Positions 27,131 through 35,802 of a stretch of DNA of 64,000 nt are shown here, piece after piece. The position numbers and the translations under genes were made by a program. Under the pieces are notes generated by a model. That model saw only the letters and a program-made list of their open reading frames with translations, did no database searches and was not told the DNA's origin. Within the stretch, counting starts at the first letter, position 1. Every line of letters starts with the position of its first letter. This DNA comes from Trueperella pecoris (GTDB lineage Bacteria; Actinomycetota; Actinomycetes; Actinomycetales; Actinomycetaceae), in the NCBI RefSeq assembly GCF_014926385.1, contig NZ_CP053291.1, positions 2,170,001 to 2,234,000 on the forward strand. Reading direction: 5' to 3'.

Positions 27131-27183
27131 GGGGCATGGGGTGGCCGGGCGCGGTGTTGCCCGGCGGGGCCGCCCCTCGCTCA

Positions 27184-27260
27184 GACCCTATTAAACTGAT
27201 CCGCGCTGTACTAAAATACGGAAATTTAGTACAGCGCGAGTCACCTTAGTACAGCGCGGG
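27184..27260. repeat. Structured intergenic repeat, copy B
   Basis: Same family as copy A: GACCCTATTAAACTGATC, then a 13-bp perfect hairpin CGCGCTGTACTAA (27202-27214) with TTAGTACAGCGCG (27226-27238), then CTTAGTACAGCGCGGG. Here A's second TAGTACAGCG unit is reduced and the outer pairing is weaker. The 26850-27376 gap holds this element and a terminator but no gene. Confidence 0.75.
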
Positions 27261-27376
27261 CGAGGCCGAGGGCGGGCCGGGACGCGCGCCGGACCAAGGC
27301 CGCACGCCAGGCGCCGCCGGCCACGGCAACGGCCCGCAGTGTCGCCTGGAGCTAGCGCGGCCGGTAGACTGCCACC

Positions 27377-28249
27377 ATGCATGAGCTCGGAATATCCTCC
27401 ATCCACCCCGACGCACCCGCGATGTTTTCGGCCGCCGCAATTATGCGAGCGCCAATTGATGTCGATGCCGCCGCCGACCGCTTTGCCTCCCTTTGGGGCG
27501 AAACGATCGTGCCGCGCTGGGAGGTTGTGGACGAGGATGCGGGCGACGCCGGTCGCGTCCTCCACTTCGAAGTCGACGGAGTGCATGTGCTGCTCACCCC
27601 CGTTAATCACGGGTTGACGCTCGAGAAGGGGCAGCTTCCGTTGCACCGCTTCCACGTGGCCGCTTCCTTCTTTGCTCCCGAGACCTCCGATGCGGAAGCT
27701 AACCCCGACGACGAACCATCGGCTTCCGCGTCGGCACCCTCGGCGGCCTCCTGCGAACGCGATCCTGCGCACGGGCCGGCTGAGGAGATGGAGGAGCTAC
27801 GGCGTCGTCATCGGATGGTAAGCGCACATGTGGTGTTTACTGAGGTCATGGACGCGCTGATGCGCGAGCCGGCGGCGATCGGCGTCTACCGGGATGAGTT
27901 GGGCGTGCTCATGCCGCCGTCGATGGTGACGAAGCTGGCCGAGCTCCTCACGACGGGTCAGGCGCCGCTGCCCCTGTGGGTCAACGTTCGCGTCCACAAG
28001 CACGACCTCACCTTCGGGCGCACACTCGGCCTGACGAACTTTGGGCACCTTGACCTGCAGGTACGGGACTCGACGCGCTCGGAGGAAGAGGTATACAACC
28101 TGCTGATGAACGTGGCGAACTATATCGTCACAGGCGAGACGTATCTGCTACCCAGCCAGACGCTTGGCTACACCGACGGCGGCCAGATCGTTATCTCGCA
28201 GGAGGTTTCGCAGGCGGACGGCGCAACGGTCATCCGGCTCGACTTTTAG
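27377..28249 (+). CDS. Hypothetical protein, DUF4261-like
   Basis: 290 residues, no signal peptide, no TM helix. The C-terminal half (PLPLWVNVRVHKHD, GRTLGLTNFGHLDLQVRDS, and a final acidic-hydrophobic segment) resembles DUF4261 proteins, whose function is unknown; the assignment is from memory of the pattern. A variable Ala/Ser/Pro-rich loop (about 100-135) interrupts the middle. It is likely a cytoplasmic protein. The start ATG at 27377 lacks a clear ribosome binding site; the gene stands alone between repeat B and the kinase gene. Confidence 0.65.
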   Translation: MHELGISSIHPDAPAMFSAAAIMRAPIDVDAAADRFASLWGETIVPRWEVVDEDAGDAGRVLHFEVDGVHVLLTPVNHGLTLEKGQLPLHRFHVAASFFAPETSDAEANPDDEPSASASAPSAASCERDPAHGPAEEMEELRRRHRMVSAHVVFTEVMDALMREPAAIGVYRDELGVLMPPSMVTKLAELLTTGQAPLPLWVNVRVHKHDLTFGRTLGLTNFGHLDLQVRDSTRSEEEVYNLLMNVANYIVTGETYLLPSQTLGYTDGGQIVISQEVSQADGATVIRLDF

Positions 28250-28378
28250 GATAACGACGCCGCCCGCCCCTTCCACGCCATGTCCGAAAATTCACATGCG
28301 CGTTATTGATGGGGGACTGCCGTACGACCCTAGATATAGTGGTATGGAGAAAACCAGCCGGAATATGGAGTGTTGAGC

Positions 28379-29038
28379 GTGCTTATTGCCATTGGTGGAA
28401 TGATCGGCGTCGGGAAGACGACGGCGGCGAATCTCATCTCGCAACACTTGGATGCGCCGCTCCACTTGGAGAGCGTCGAGGGCAATGAGATCCTCGAAAA
28501 GTTCTACACGGCCACCCCCGAGGAGGAACAGGCTAAGCGATACCCGTTCCTGCTGCAGTTGGCGTTCCTCAACTCGCGCTACACCGACATCAAGCGGGCG
28601 CTCGAATCGCGCCACGCCGTGCTCGACCGCTCGATCTACGAAGACTGGTACTTCGCCCGCGTTAACACCGACATGGGCCGCATCTCCGACCTCGAATTCT
28701 CCCTGTATGAGAACCTCTTGGCCAACATGATGGAGGAACTGGAGGTCTTCCCGAAGAAGTCGCCCGACCTGTTCGTCTTCCTCCACGCCGACTTCGACAC
28801 GATCATCCGCCGCATTTCCAACCGCGGGCGCGACTTTGAGCAGGATGCCTCGCAGCTAGCCTACTTCCGCCGCCTGTGGGAAGGCTACCGGGATTGGGTG
28901 GAGAACCGCTACCAGGAGTCGCCGGTGCTCGTCTTCGACACCGACCTCTATGACCTGAGCGAGCCCGACAATCAGCGTCTCCTCCTCCAACTTGTCGACG
29001 ACAAGCTCGCCGAATACGCCCAGTTGCAGTCGGCCTAA
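28379..29038 (+). CDS. Deoxynucleoside kinase
   Basis: Deoxyadenosine/deoxyguanosine-type kinase, 219 residues from GTG 28379, chosen because GGAG (28367-28370) lies 8 bases upstream; GTG 28370 and TTG 28373 are alternatives. The P-loop is GGMIGVGKTT at the N-terminus; LDRSIYEDWYFA carries the DRS motif that binds substrate and polarises catalysis; RRISNRGRDFEQ is the lid arginine region. It salvages deoxynucleosides to dNMPs with ATP. Functionally it could pair with surface nucleotidase activity elsewhere in the window (inference). It precedes the queuosine genes but is separated by 283 bp. Confidence 0.9.
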   Translation: MLIAIGGMIGVGKTTAANLISQHLDAPLHLESVEGNEILEKFYTATPEEEQAKRYPFLLQLAFLNSRYTDIKRALESRHAVLDRSIYEDWYFARVNTDMGRISDLEFSLYENLLANMMEELEVFPKKSPDLFVFLHADFDTIIRRISNRGRDFEQDASQLAYFRRLWEGYRDWVENRYQESPVLVFDTDLYDLSEPDNQRLLLQLVDDKLAEYAQLQSA

Positions 29039-29273
29039 CTCCGAGCTGGACCCGGCCTTTCCTCGCGATCGGTGTCAGGCCCGCGGCCGTTGCAGCATCA
29101 GCGCGCACCCGGCGCGGCCAAACCCTGCGCGGGGACGTGACCGGTTCGACGTCGTCGTGAAAGCGCACTCGATGCTACGATGTCTCGCGGACGTGTGAGC
29201 GATCCACGTCCCGCCCCGCCCGCACCCGCGGCCGGCGGCGCGCCCGGGTAGTGGCAGTGCCCGGCGGTTTCTT

Positions 29274-29318
29274 GCGCACGTTGACTTCAGTCCTTTGCAC
29301 GTGCGCCCACGAAAGGAC
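29274..29318 (+). promoter_or_regulatory. Candidate pseudoknot leader sequestering the transporter ribosome binding site
   Basis: Just before the queuosine-precursor transporter ATG, two helices interlock. P1 pairs GCGCACGT (29274-29281) with ACGTGCGC (29299-29306), 8 bp. P2 pairs GTCCTTT (29290-29296), inside the P1 loop, with AAAGGAC (29312-29318), which is the Shine-Dalgarno. Connecting loops are 8, 2 and 5 nt, forming an H-type pseudoknot. Known preQ1 riboswitches have this topology and regulate this gene family, but the loop bases do not match preQ1-I or -II consensus. The remaining 29039-29273 stretch holds no gene; a TACGAT at 29176 could be a -10 element. Confidence 0.4.
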
Positions 29319-29321
29319 ATC

Positions 29322-30023
29322 ATGACTGCCACATCCGCACCTGCACACGACGCCGCCCCCACCACGCCCGTCAAGTACGCGCCGATTCGCCGCGGCTTTT
29401 TCGACTACTTTGTCGTGTTCTTTGTTGCCTTCCTCCTGCTGTCGAACATCAGCGCCACGAAATTGGTCGAGGTTGGCCCGCTCACCTTCGACGGCGGCGC
29501 CGTCCTCTTCCCGTTGACCTACATCATCGGCGACGTGCTCTCCGAAGTGTACGGATTCAAAGCCGCCAAGCGGGCAATCTTCATGGGCTTCGTCGTCTCC
29601 TTCATGGCCTCGCTGACATTCTGGCTGGTCATCAAGCTTCCTGCCCACCCCGACTACACTAGCCAGGCTGCCTTCGAAGAGGTCCTCGGCGTCGTGTGGC
29701 GCTTCGTCGTAGCCTCCCTGGCCGGCTACCTCGCCGGCCAACTCCTCAACGCCAAGGTACTGACCTACATCAAGGACCGCTGGGGTGAGAAGCACATGTG
29801 GGCGCGACTGATCGGCTCGACTGTCGTCGGAGAATTTGCTGACACCCTCATCTTCTGTGTCATCGCATGGGTTGGCGTCATGAGTTGGGGAGTCATCTTC
29901 AACCTTACCGTCGTCGGCTTCATTTACAAGGTCGCCGTCGAAGTGGTCTTCCTTCCGCTGACCTACCTCGTCATCAACCTGATCAAGAAGTACGAGCCGA
30001 ATTACGGCGTCGTGAACAGTTAG
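29322..30023 (+). CDS. Queuosine precursor transporter (QPTR/YhhQ family)
   Basis: Integral membrane protein of 233 residues (ATG 29322, ribosome binding site GAAAGGA). It belongs to the ECF-like QPTR family: FVAFLLLSNISATKLVEVG, a long helix pair, and the conserved WGVIFNLTVVGFIYKVAVEV ending in TYLVINLIKKYE. It imports preQ1, preQ0 or queuine. It is followed after 9 bp by tgt, which uses the imported base, a pairing that strongly supports the assignment. No de novo preQ genes (queC-E) are seen, so the organism may rely on salvage, at least from this locus. Confidence 0.92.
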   Translation: MTATSAPAHDAAPTTPVKYAPIRRGFFDYFVVFFVAFLLLSNISATKLVEVGPLTFDGGAVLFPLTYIIGDVLSEVYGFKAAKRAIFMGFVVSFMASLTFWLVIKLPAHPDYTSQAAFEEVLGVVWRFVVASLAGYLAGQLLNAKVLTYIKDRWGEKHMWARLIGSTVVGEFADTLIFCVIAWVGVMSWGVIFNLTVVGFIYKVAVEVVFLPLTYLVINLIKKYEPNYGVVNS

Positions 30024-30032
30024 GCTACAAAC

Positions 30033-31265
30033 ATGGCTTTTACACTCGGAACCCGGCTCGAAGGAACACTTGGGCGGACAGGCATCATTCATACTCCGCA
30101 TGGCGATATTCGCACGCCCGCGTTCATCCCCGTCGGCACGAAGGCAACGGTCAAGGCGACCCTGATGGATTCGGTCAAGGAGCTGGGGGCACAGGCCGTG
30201 CTGTCGAACGCTTATCATCTTTATCTTCAGCCGGGTTCCGACGTCGTTGACGAAGCCGGCGGGCTCGGCGCCTTCATGAATTGGGCTGGGCCGACCTACA
30301 CCGACTCCGGTGGCTTCCAGGTGATGAGCCTCGGTTCGGGTTTTAAGAAAGTCCTGTCGGATGAGTTTTCGGGCAAGAAAGTGGCTGACGACGCCGTGGC
30401 GCCTGGAAAAGAGCGCCTCGCTAATGTCGACGACGACGGGGTGTGGTTCCGTTCGCACATCAACGGATCCAAACATCGCTTCACGCCGGAGGTCTCGATG
30501 AGGATCCAGCATGAGCTGGGTGCTGACATCATTTTTGCTTTCGATGAGCTCACCACACTGATGAATTCGCGTAGCTATCAGGAGGAGGCGCTTGAGCGCA
30601 CACGACTGTGGGCTAAGCGTTGCCTTGCCGCGCATAAGCAACTCACCGATGAACGCGAGGGTAAGCCGTATCAGCAGCTTTTTGGCGTGATTCAGGGAGC
30701 ACAGTACGAGGATTTGCGGCGCAAAGCCGCGCGCGATTTAGGGCGCATGGAGGTCGATGGTCAGCGTTTTGACGGCTTCGGGATTGGTGGGGCGCTGGAG
30801 AAAGAGAATCTGTCCACGATTACGTCATGGGTGGCGCAGGAGTTGCCGGAAGATCGCGCTCGGCACATGCTCGGCATCTCCGAGCCTGACGATTTCTTTG
30901 CGTGTATCGAGTCTGGTGCCGATACCTTCGATTGCGTGAACCCTTCGCGGGTAGCCCGCAATGCTGCGATTTATTCGCCTGATGGACGATTTAACCTTAC
31001 GCGTGCCGAATTTAAGCGGGACTTCACCCCGTTGGTGGAGGGATGTGAGTGTTACACGTGCCGTAACTACACCAAAGCATATATTCACCACTTGTTTAAG
31101 GCGAAGGAGATGCTGTCCTCAACGTTATGTACGATTCACAACGAGCATTTCACGGTTAGCTTGGTAGACCGCATTCGTGCCTCCATCGAGAATGGCACCT
31201 ACTGGGAGTTCAAGGAGGAAACGCTCGGACGGTTCTATGGGGCGAAAGGTCCCAGCGCGAAGTAG
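30033..31265 (+). CDS. tgt: tRNA-guanine transglycosylase
   Basis: Bacterial Tgt, 410 residues. It exchanges guanine-34 of GUN-anticodon tRNAs for preQ1 (or queuine). Signatures: the TIM-barrel start TLGRTGIIHTPHGDIRTPAFIPVGT (seen as HGDIRTPAFIPVGTKATVKA), the active-site DSGGFQVMSLGSG and ADIIFAFDELT, and a zinc site of CECYTC plus HHLF near the C-terminus. An insertion at about 115-145 is slightly longer than usual. It is translated directly after the transporter, without its own clear ribosome binding site, so it should share the leader regulation. Confidence 0.95.
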   Translation: MAFTLGTRLEGTLGRTGIIHTPHGDIRTPAFIPVGTKATVKATLMDSVKELGAQAVLSNAYHLYLQPGSDVVDEAGGLGAFMNWAGPTYTDSGGFQVMSLGSGFKKVLSDEFSGKKVADDAVAPGKERLANVDDDGVWFRSHINGSKHRFTPEVSMRIQHELGADIIFAFDELTTLMNSRSYQEEALERTRLWAKRCLAAHKQLTDEREGKPYQQLFGVIQGAQYEDLRRKAARDLGRMEVDGQRFDGFGIGGALEKENLSTITSWVAQELPEDRARHMLGISEPDDFFACIESGADTFDCVNPSRVARNAAIYSPDGRFNLTRAEFKRDFTPLVEGCECYTCRNYTKAYIHHLFKAKEMLSSTLCTIHNEHFTVSLVDRIRASIENGTYWEFKEETLGRFYGAKGPSAK

Positions 31266-31288
31266 AACAGGACAACCCTGGGGTAGCT

Positions 31289-32419
31289 TTACGCGGCGAA
31301 ATCTACGCGAACCTCGAGGCCGCCCTCGTGGCGTGCTTTTAGTGTCAGTTGGGCGCCGAAACGATCGACGATGGCTGAGACGATCGACAGTCCTAGGCCG
31401 CGGTGTTCCTGGCCGACGCGCCCTCGGGAGGTCCAAAACGGTTCGGTTAGCTCGTTCATGGTTGAAGGGTCCAGGTGCAGGCCGGTGTTCCTCACGGTTA
31501 GATGTGCGTGTGTCCCAACTGTCCTGGTAGTGGTTGTTGTTTCGATGAAGATGTTTCCTGATTCGACGTTGTGATGAATCGCGTTGTGAATGAGGTTTCG
31601 TACAAGTTGATAGACGAGTCGGGCATCTGCGCAGGTGATCGCTGGCTGAAGATCGCACGAGACGGACAGGTGCCTTGAAGAGACATCGTCCTGCGCCTCT
31701 TGAAGAACCTTGTGTACGACGTCGGCAAGATCAATGTGGGCCAATTCGAGAGCATCGGACTCGAGCTGAGCTAAATCTAGGAGCGCTTCGATGGTTTGGG
31801 TGCTTCGTTCGTTGACTTTGACCAGTTTTTCCAGCACTGTCCTGTCAACATCACCTTTCTTTGCTAACGCGACTTCAAGAATCGTGCGGGTTGTGGCCAA
31901 GGGTGTACGCAACTCGTGGGAGGCATTAGCCGTAAATCTTCGTTGCGCTGCAGCGGACCTTTCGATGGCGTCGAGCATTGTGTTGAAAGAATCGATGAGG
32001 TTTGTAATCTCATCTTTGGGGCCGGTGAAGGAGATGCGGTGATCCAAATGTCCCTTCGCAGCTTGCGTAGCAGCTTCACTGACTTTCGCCAACGGGCGTA
32101 GCATTCTACCGGCCAGCCACCACGCTACAAGCGAGCTCAAAACAGTAAGTACAAGCAAGGCTATGGCAGATAACCGAAGTAAGAGCGCAAAAAGGTCTGC
32201 ACCGCTTTCTACCGTCAGCTCTACATTAGATTCATGTAGATAGATGATCGGGCTTGCGTGCCAGGCGTCGTCGTCGGGCGAAAAATCAAAGATGTTGTTA
32301 GGGATAAAGCTGAGGTAGATCGTCATCGCAGCCAGCAAGATGATGCTACAGATAATGATCAAGATTGAATATGACAGCGCAAGACGGGCGCGGGCGGTGA
32401 GGCGAATTTTGCGGAACAT
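31289..32419 (-). CDS. Two-component sensor histidine kinase
   Basis: 376 residues from ATG 32419 (AAAAGGGC just upstream; a TTG at 32437 overlaps the regulator stop and is the alternative). Two TM helices (about 12-35 and 80-103) flank a short extracytoplasmic loop of about 45 residues, a HAMP domain follows, then a HisKA box NASHELRTPLATTRT (His168) and an HATPase_c domain with NLIHNAIHHN and the G-box GLGLSIVSA. The small sensor loop suggests sensing within or near the membrane, as in antimicrobial-peptide detoxification systems. It is paired with the response regulator and faces the export operon at 33.5-37 kb. Confidence 0.93.
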   Translation of the reverse strand: MFRKIRLTARARLALSYSILIIICSIILLAAMTIYLSFIPNNIFDFSPDDDAWHASPIIYLHESNVELTVESGADLFALLLRLSAIALLVLTVLSSLVAWWLAGRMLRPLAKVSEAATQAAKGHLDHRISFTGPKDEITNLIDSFNTMLDAIERSAAAQRRFTANASHELRTPLATTRTILEVALAKKGDVDRTVLEKLVKVNERSTQTIEALLDLAQLESDALELAHIDLADVVHKVLQEAQDDVSSRHLSVSCDLQPAITCADARLVYQLVRNLIHNAIHHNVESGNIFIETTTTTRTVGTHAHLTVRNTGLHLDPSTMNELTEPFWTSRGRVGQEHRGLGLSIVSAIVDRFGAQLTLKARHEGGLEVRVDFAA

Positions 32420-32433
32420 GTCAGCCCTTTTGG

Positions 32434-33096
32434 TCAATCTTCTTCAATAACGTACCCGACACCGGATATTGTGCGTATCACCCACGGCTGACCAAGTTTA
32501 CGGCGTAATGAACTGATCGTGACTTTAACTGATTGCGTGAAGGGGTTCGCGTTCATGTCCCACGCTTCTTCGAGTAGCTGTTCAGCGCTTACTACTCGGC
32601 CGGGATCACGCATCAATGACTCTAAAACGGCGAATTCTTTTCGGCTCAGCCGTATTGGCCTGCCGTCTCGGTTCACTTCGTGGCGGAAAGGATCAAGGCT
32701 GACCCCGCACGCTTCGTATCGTGTGGGGCGGACACTGAAGCTTCTTCTTCCTAGAGCACGCACGCGGGCGACGAGCTCTTCGAAAGCGAAGGGTTTTGGC
32801 AGATAGTCGTCTGCGCCGAGCTCGAATCCGTGGACTTTTTCGTCAGTTCGCCGAGCTGCTGTGACCATGAGGATGGCGGGGCGCTCATTGCGCATGTTTA
32901 GCTGACGGCATACCTCATCTCCGCTGATGCCAACGATGTCACGGTCAAGGAGGACGACGTCGTACCCGTAGGTGTCGATTGCGGCTAAAGCGTCTTCGCC
33001 TCGGGAAACGATGTCGGAGGAGATGGAGTGTAGCGCAAGACCGTCTTGGATTGCCTCGGCAAGAAATGACTCGTCTTCGACGATGAGTACACGCAT
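32434..33096 (-). CDS. OmpR/PhoB-family response regulator
   Basis: 220 residues from ATG 33096, with a textbook AGGAGG site 5 bases upstream (an in-frame ATG at 33120 lacks one). The receiver domain has Glu7/Asp8, the phospho-acceptor Asp51 in VVLLDRDI, and Lys101 in DYLPKPF. The C-terminal winged helix ends SVKVTISSLRRKLG ... ISGVGYVIEED. Two-gene operon with the kinase, which follows by 14 bp. Its likely target is the divergent lipoprotein/adaptor/ABC operon; AACTG-CGCCGT-CAGTT (33484-33499) in that promoter region is a possible site (inference). Confidence 0.95.
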   Translation of the reverse strand: MRVLIVEDESFLAEAIQDGLALHSISSDIVSRGEDALAAIDTYGYDVVLLDRDIVGISGDEVCRQLNMRNERPAILMVTAARRTDEKVHGFELGADDYLPKPFAFEELVARVRALGRRSFSVRPTRYEACGVSLDPFRHEVNRDGRPIRLSRKEFAVLESLMRDPGRVVSAEQLLEEAWDMNANPFTQSVKVTISSLRRKLGQPWVIRTISGVGYVIEED

Positions 33097-33210
33097 ATGG
33101 CCTCCTGATTGATACTGCACGCTCGCATCTGCTTTATGGTGAACGTCGATCCGAGCGTACTAAATCAGGAAAGGAGGTAAAAGCTCTATCTGCAAGATGA
33201 TTGTGGGCCT

Positions 33211-33410
33211 GTGTGAGGTTTGTTGTTGGGTGCGCGAACTTGGCGCTTGTGAAGTGCTGGGGTGCGGAGGCTCAGGTGGTTTAACCGGCTCTCCGATAGA
33301 GCCCGGCCTGTCGGCCCGGGCGAGCCTGTCGAAACCATATTAAGGTGCTTGGCGCTGTATTAATCTGCTGCAACTTATTACAGCGCGGAACAGCTTAATG
33401 CGGCGCGGGT
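33211..33410. repeat. Structured intergenic repeat, copy C (extended form)
   Basis: GTGTGAGGTTTGTTGTTGGG (33211-33230) is repeated in copy D. A hairpin GCGCTGTATTAA (33352-33363) with TTATTACAGCGC (33375-33386), one mismatch, follows, then CAGCTTAATGCGGCGCGGGT. AACCATATTAAGGTG replaces A's ACCGTATTAAGCTG. The gap 33097-33563 also contains a strong AGGAGG (33172-33177) with no good start codon nearby, and the promoter of the lipoprotein gene. No gene is seen in it. Confidence 0.7.
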
Positions 33411-33563
33411 GTGGGTACGCGGGTGTGGGTACGCGGGCGCTAGGGCTAGGTGCTGAAGAGCCGAAAAGTCTTTACCTCTTTTTAACTGCGCCGTCAGTTT
33501 AATAGAAGCATTGCAGGATGATGCAGCTCGCGTTGCATCAGGTTGTTATGAAAGGACATGTCG

Positions 33564-34052
33564 ATGCATTTCTACCAAACCTCACGTCGCGCCTATGTGG
33601 GAATCGGACTTCTTCTGTCTTCGGCGCTCGCTCTTGTTGGTTGTTCTTCTCCCGCTAAGCCAGAACCAAAAGTATCTGCGATGAGTTCACAGCAGTGGCA
33701 ACATGACTTTGAGCGTTGTTTGGAAAAGCACGGTGTCGATCTTTCTGAACTTGTTGGCGGCTCCGGAAAGAAAGGCGGTCAGGACACCAAAACTCAAGAA
33801 GCTTTGCAAGCGTGCGTGGGCAAACTTGGCCTTGGTCCACAACAAAGCCAATCATTTGATGAGGGCAAATTCGAATCCCAGCTGCTGACCTATGCAAGAT
33901 GCATGAGAGAAAGTGGCTACGACATGCCCGATCCTAAGCTCAGTGGAAATGGTCCTATTACGCTTGACCTTGAGCCAGAAAATGCTAATCCCGCTGATAT
34001 AAAGAGGTGCGGTGAGAAGGCCGGGCTAGGCTCTATCCTTGGAGTCAAGTGA
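33564..34052 (+). CDS. Putative lipoprotein, Cys-containing, of the export operon
   Basis: 162 residues from ATG 33564 (GAAAGGA is 7 bases upstream; ATG 33558 is too close to it). A lipoprotein signal peptide ends with lipobox LVGC (Cys27), so the mature protein is probably membrane-tethered. The mature domain has FERCLEKHG, LQACVGKLG, LLTYARCMRESGYDMPDP and DIKRCGEKAG: several cysteines in an arrangement common to small actinobacterial lipoproteins next to MacAB-like exporters. I do not know a function. Its stop overlaps the adaptor start (TGATG), so it is cotranslated with the exporter. Confidence 0.75.
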   Translation: MHFYQTSRRAYVGIGLLLSSALALVGCSSPAKPEPKVSAMSSQQWQHDFERCLEKHGVDLSELVGGSGKKGGQDTKTQEALQACVGKLGLGPQQSQSFDEGKFESQLLTYARCMRESGYDMPDPKLSGNGPITLDLEPENANPADIKRCGEKAGLGSILGVK

Positions 34053-35104
34053 TGCGCAAAAGAGTGTATGTTGCCGCAGCTTCGTTGACTGTATTGGTGC
34101 TCATTGTTGCCATGCTCGCATTGCGGGGCGGTACTTTTGAAGCTGAGAAATCGACGAAAAAGTTCACTTCTGATGTAGCAACAGCAACTGTTGATCAAGG
34201 CGATCTTTCAGAACGTGTAGAGGTTAAGGGCACCCTTGGCTTAGGTCAGAAACGGGCTTACGGGACGCAACTATCTGGGATCGTCACATCCATCGCCGCG
34301 CTCGGAACGAAGCTTGAGGCTGGCTCAGAAATGATGAGAGTCAATGACGCTCCCGTTGTCGCTATGCGAGGTGAGATACCAGCCTGGCGTGCTTTTGAAC
34401 CTGGCATGTCGGATGGCCGCGACGTCATGCAACTTGAAAAGAATCTGCAACAGCTCGGCTATTTCACCCGCGAGCCTGATACACACTTCGATGGTGATAG
34501 CCGGGCTGCTGTCACAAAATGGCAAAAGGAACGGGGACTGCCCGTTAACGGCAGGATTAAGCTTGGGCGCATAGTGTTCATCCCTTCAGATGTAGTGGTT
34601 GCCGCACATAAGGTAGTGCCCGGTGAGCCAGCAAGTGAGCAAACGATTGAGTGCACCGGGTCTGTTAAAGAAGTGACGGCAGAGGTCCAACCTCATAGCC
34701 GACACTTGCTGCCTGAAGGAACTAGCGTCAATGTCCAGCTTCCCGACGGAAAAACCGTCGAAGGCCTGGTTAAACGCGTGGGACAGGCTGTGGAGACTGA
34801 GGATAAGACGGGGGTGAAGTCGGTCCGTATTCCCGTAACGATCTCTTTGAAGGATCCGTCTGTTGCGGAGCAATATCTTGATGTCAGCGTGGGGATACAC
34901 GTCAATCGTGTCGTTAAAGAGAATGTGCTGAGTGTTCCGGTGCGTGCGCTTCTTGCGCAACCCGGAAACGCATACGCGGTTGAGGTGGTCAGAAACGGGG
35001 ACATTGTCCGTGTTCCAGTAGAGCTGGGAGTTTTTGCTGATTCTCGCGTAGAGATTCGCGAGGGTGCTCTCAGTGAAGGAGATAAGGTTGTGGTAGCTGA
35101 ATAA
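34052..35104 (+). CDS. Periplasmic-adaptor-like protein with peptidoglycan-binding domain
   Basis: 350 residues. One N-terminal TM helix (about 6-26) anchors an extracytoplasmic HlyD/MacA-like protein; the beta-barrel and lipoyl-like regions are recognisable (VKGTLGLGQKRAYGT ... GIVTSIAALG). Inserted is a PG-binding-1 domain (about 110-165: DVMQLEKNLQQLGYF ... FDGDSRAAVTKWQKERGLPV), usual in Gram-positive members. It presumably links the ABC exporter to the wall. The TAATG overlap with the ATPase gene shows tight coupling. A role in exporting or expelling a peptide-like compound is inferred. Confidence 0.88.
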   Translation: MRKRVYVAAASLTVLVLIVAMLALRGGTFEAEKSTKKFTSDVATATVDQGDLSERVEVKGTLGLGQKRAYGTQLSGIVTSIAALGTKLEAGSEMMRVNDAPVVAMRGEIPAWRAFEPGMSDGRDVMQLEKNLQQLGYFTREPDTHFDGDSRAAVTKWQKERGLPVNGRIKLGRIVFIPSDVVVAAHKVVPGEPASEQTIECTGSVKEVTAEVQPHSRHLLPEGTSVNVQLPDGKTVEGLVKRVGQAVETEDKTGVKSVRIPVTISLKDPSVAEQYLDVSVGIHVNRVVKENVLSVPVRALLAQPGNAYAVEVVRNGDIVRVPVELGVFADSRVEIREGALSEGDKVVVAE

Positions 35105-35802
35105 TGCAAAAAGAACCGCTAATAGAGCTGTCCCACGTCTCACGTGCTTACGGGTCTCCGCCGGTCGTCGCTTTGCGTGATGCAAGCTTTAGTGTCCAAT
35201 CAGGAGAGATGGTCGTCATTACGGGGCCAAGCGGTTCAGGAAAATCCACCCTCTTGAACATGATGGGGACTCTTGATCGGCCTTCGGAGGGTGTTATTAG
35301 AATCGCAGGACATATGGCGTCCGAGGCGAGTGACGCTCAGCTTTCGGCGTTAAGAGCACACCTGATCGGCTTTGTCTTTCAGCAATATCATCTTGATGAT
35401 ACTCAGACAGCATTGAACAACGTTGCTGATGGCTTGCTGTACACAGGAATGCCACGTAGGGAGCGGATTGAACGCGCCACTGTAGCGCTAGAGAGGGTTG
35501 GGCTTGCAGATCGTGCGCAACACACCCCTCTTCAGCTCTCCGGAGGGCAACGCCAACGTGTGGCGATCGCTCGAGCAGTTGCGGGTAATCCTCCGCTTCT
35601 CCTTGCAGACGAGCCAACCGGCGCTTTAGATTCGCGTTCGGGCGAGCAAGTGCTTCGTGTCTTGAACAGTCTTCATGCAGATGGCACGACAGTGGTGGTG
35701 ATTACTCACGATCGTGATGTGGCCAAAGGATTCCCGCGCGTGATCAGGATCCGTGACGGGGAAATTGAATCAGACAGTGCGTTAGGGGAAAACGATGAGT
35801 AA
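35104..35802 (+). CDS. ABC transporter ATP-binding protein (MacB/LolD-type)
   Basis: 232 residues. Walker A GPSGSGKST (41-49), Q-loop FVFQQYHLD, signature LSGGQRQRVAIARA (145-158), Walker B LLLADEPTGALD (166-176) and the H-loop VVVITHDRDVA are intact. It powers the MacB-type permease encoded next, with which it overlaps by 8 bp (ATGAGTAA). Placement after an adaptor gene and a two-component pair matches systems handling antimicrobial peptides or macrolides. Confidence 0.95.
   Translation: MQKEPLIELSHVSRAYGSPPVVALRDASFSVQSGEMVVITGPSGSGKSTLLNMMGTLDRPSEGVIRIAGHMASEASDAQLSALRAHLIGFVFQQYHLDDTQTALNNVADGLLYTGMPRRERIERATVALERVGLADRAQHTPLQLSGGQRQRVAIARAVAGNPPLLLADEPTGALDSRSGEQVLRVLNSLHADGTTVVVITHDRDVAKGFPRVIRIRDGEIESDSALGENDE

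Noticed and set aside
29039-29321. Classical preQ1-I or preQ1-II riboswitch
   Set aside because: The consensus loop sequences are not found; only the pseudoknot topology is kept, and is reported as a candidate.
29175-30641. 488-residue minus ORF over the queuosine genes
   Set aside because: Runs antisense through two confirmed genes and has no domain.
33170-33346. Strong AGGAGG (33172) followed by a 49-codon ORF MIVGLCEVCCW from 33197; copy D has MNMGQCEVCCW
   Set aside because: The distance from the site to the ATG is about 20 bases, the two peptides match only because the DNA repeat is shared, and copy D lacks the site.
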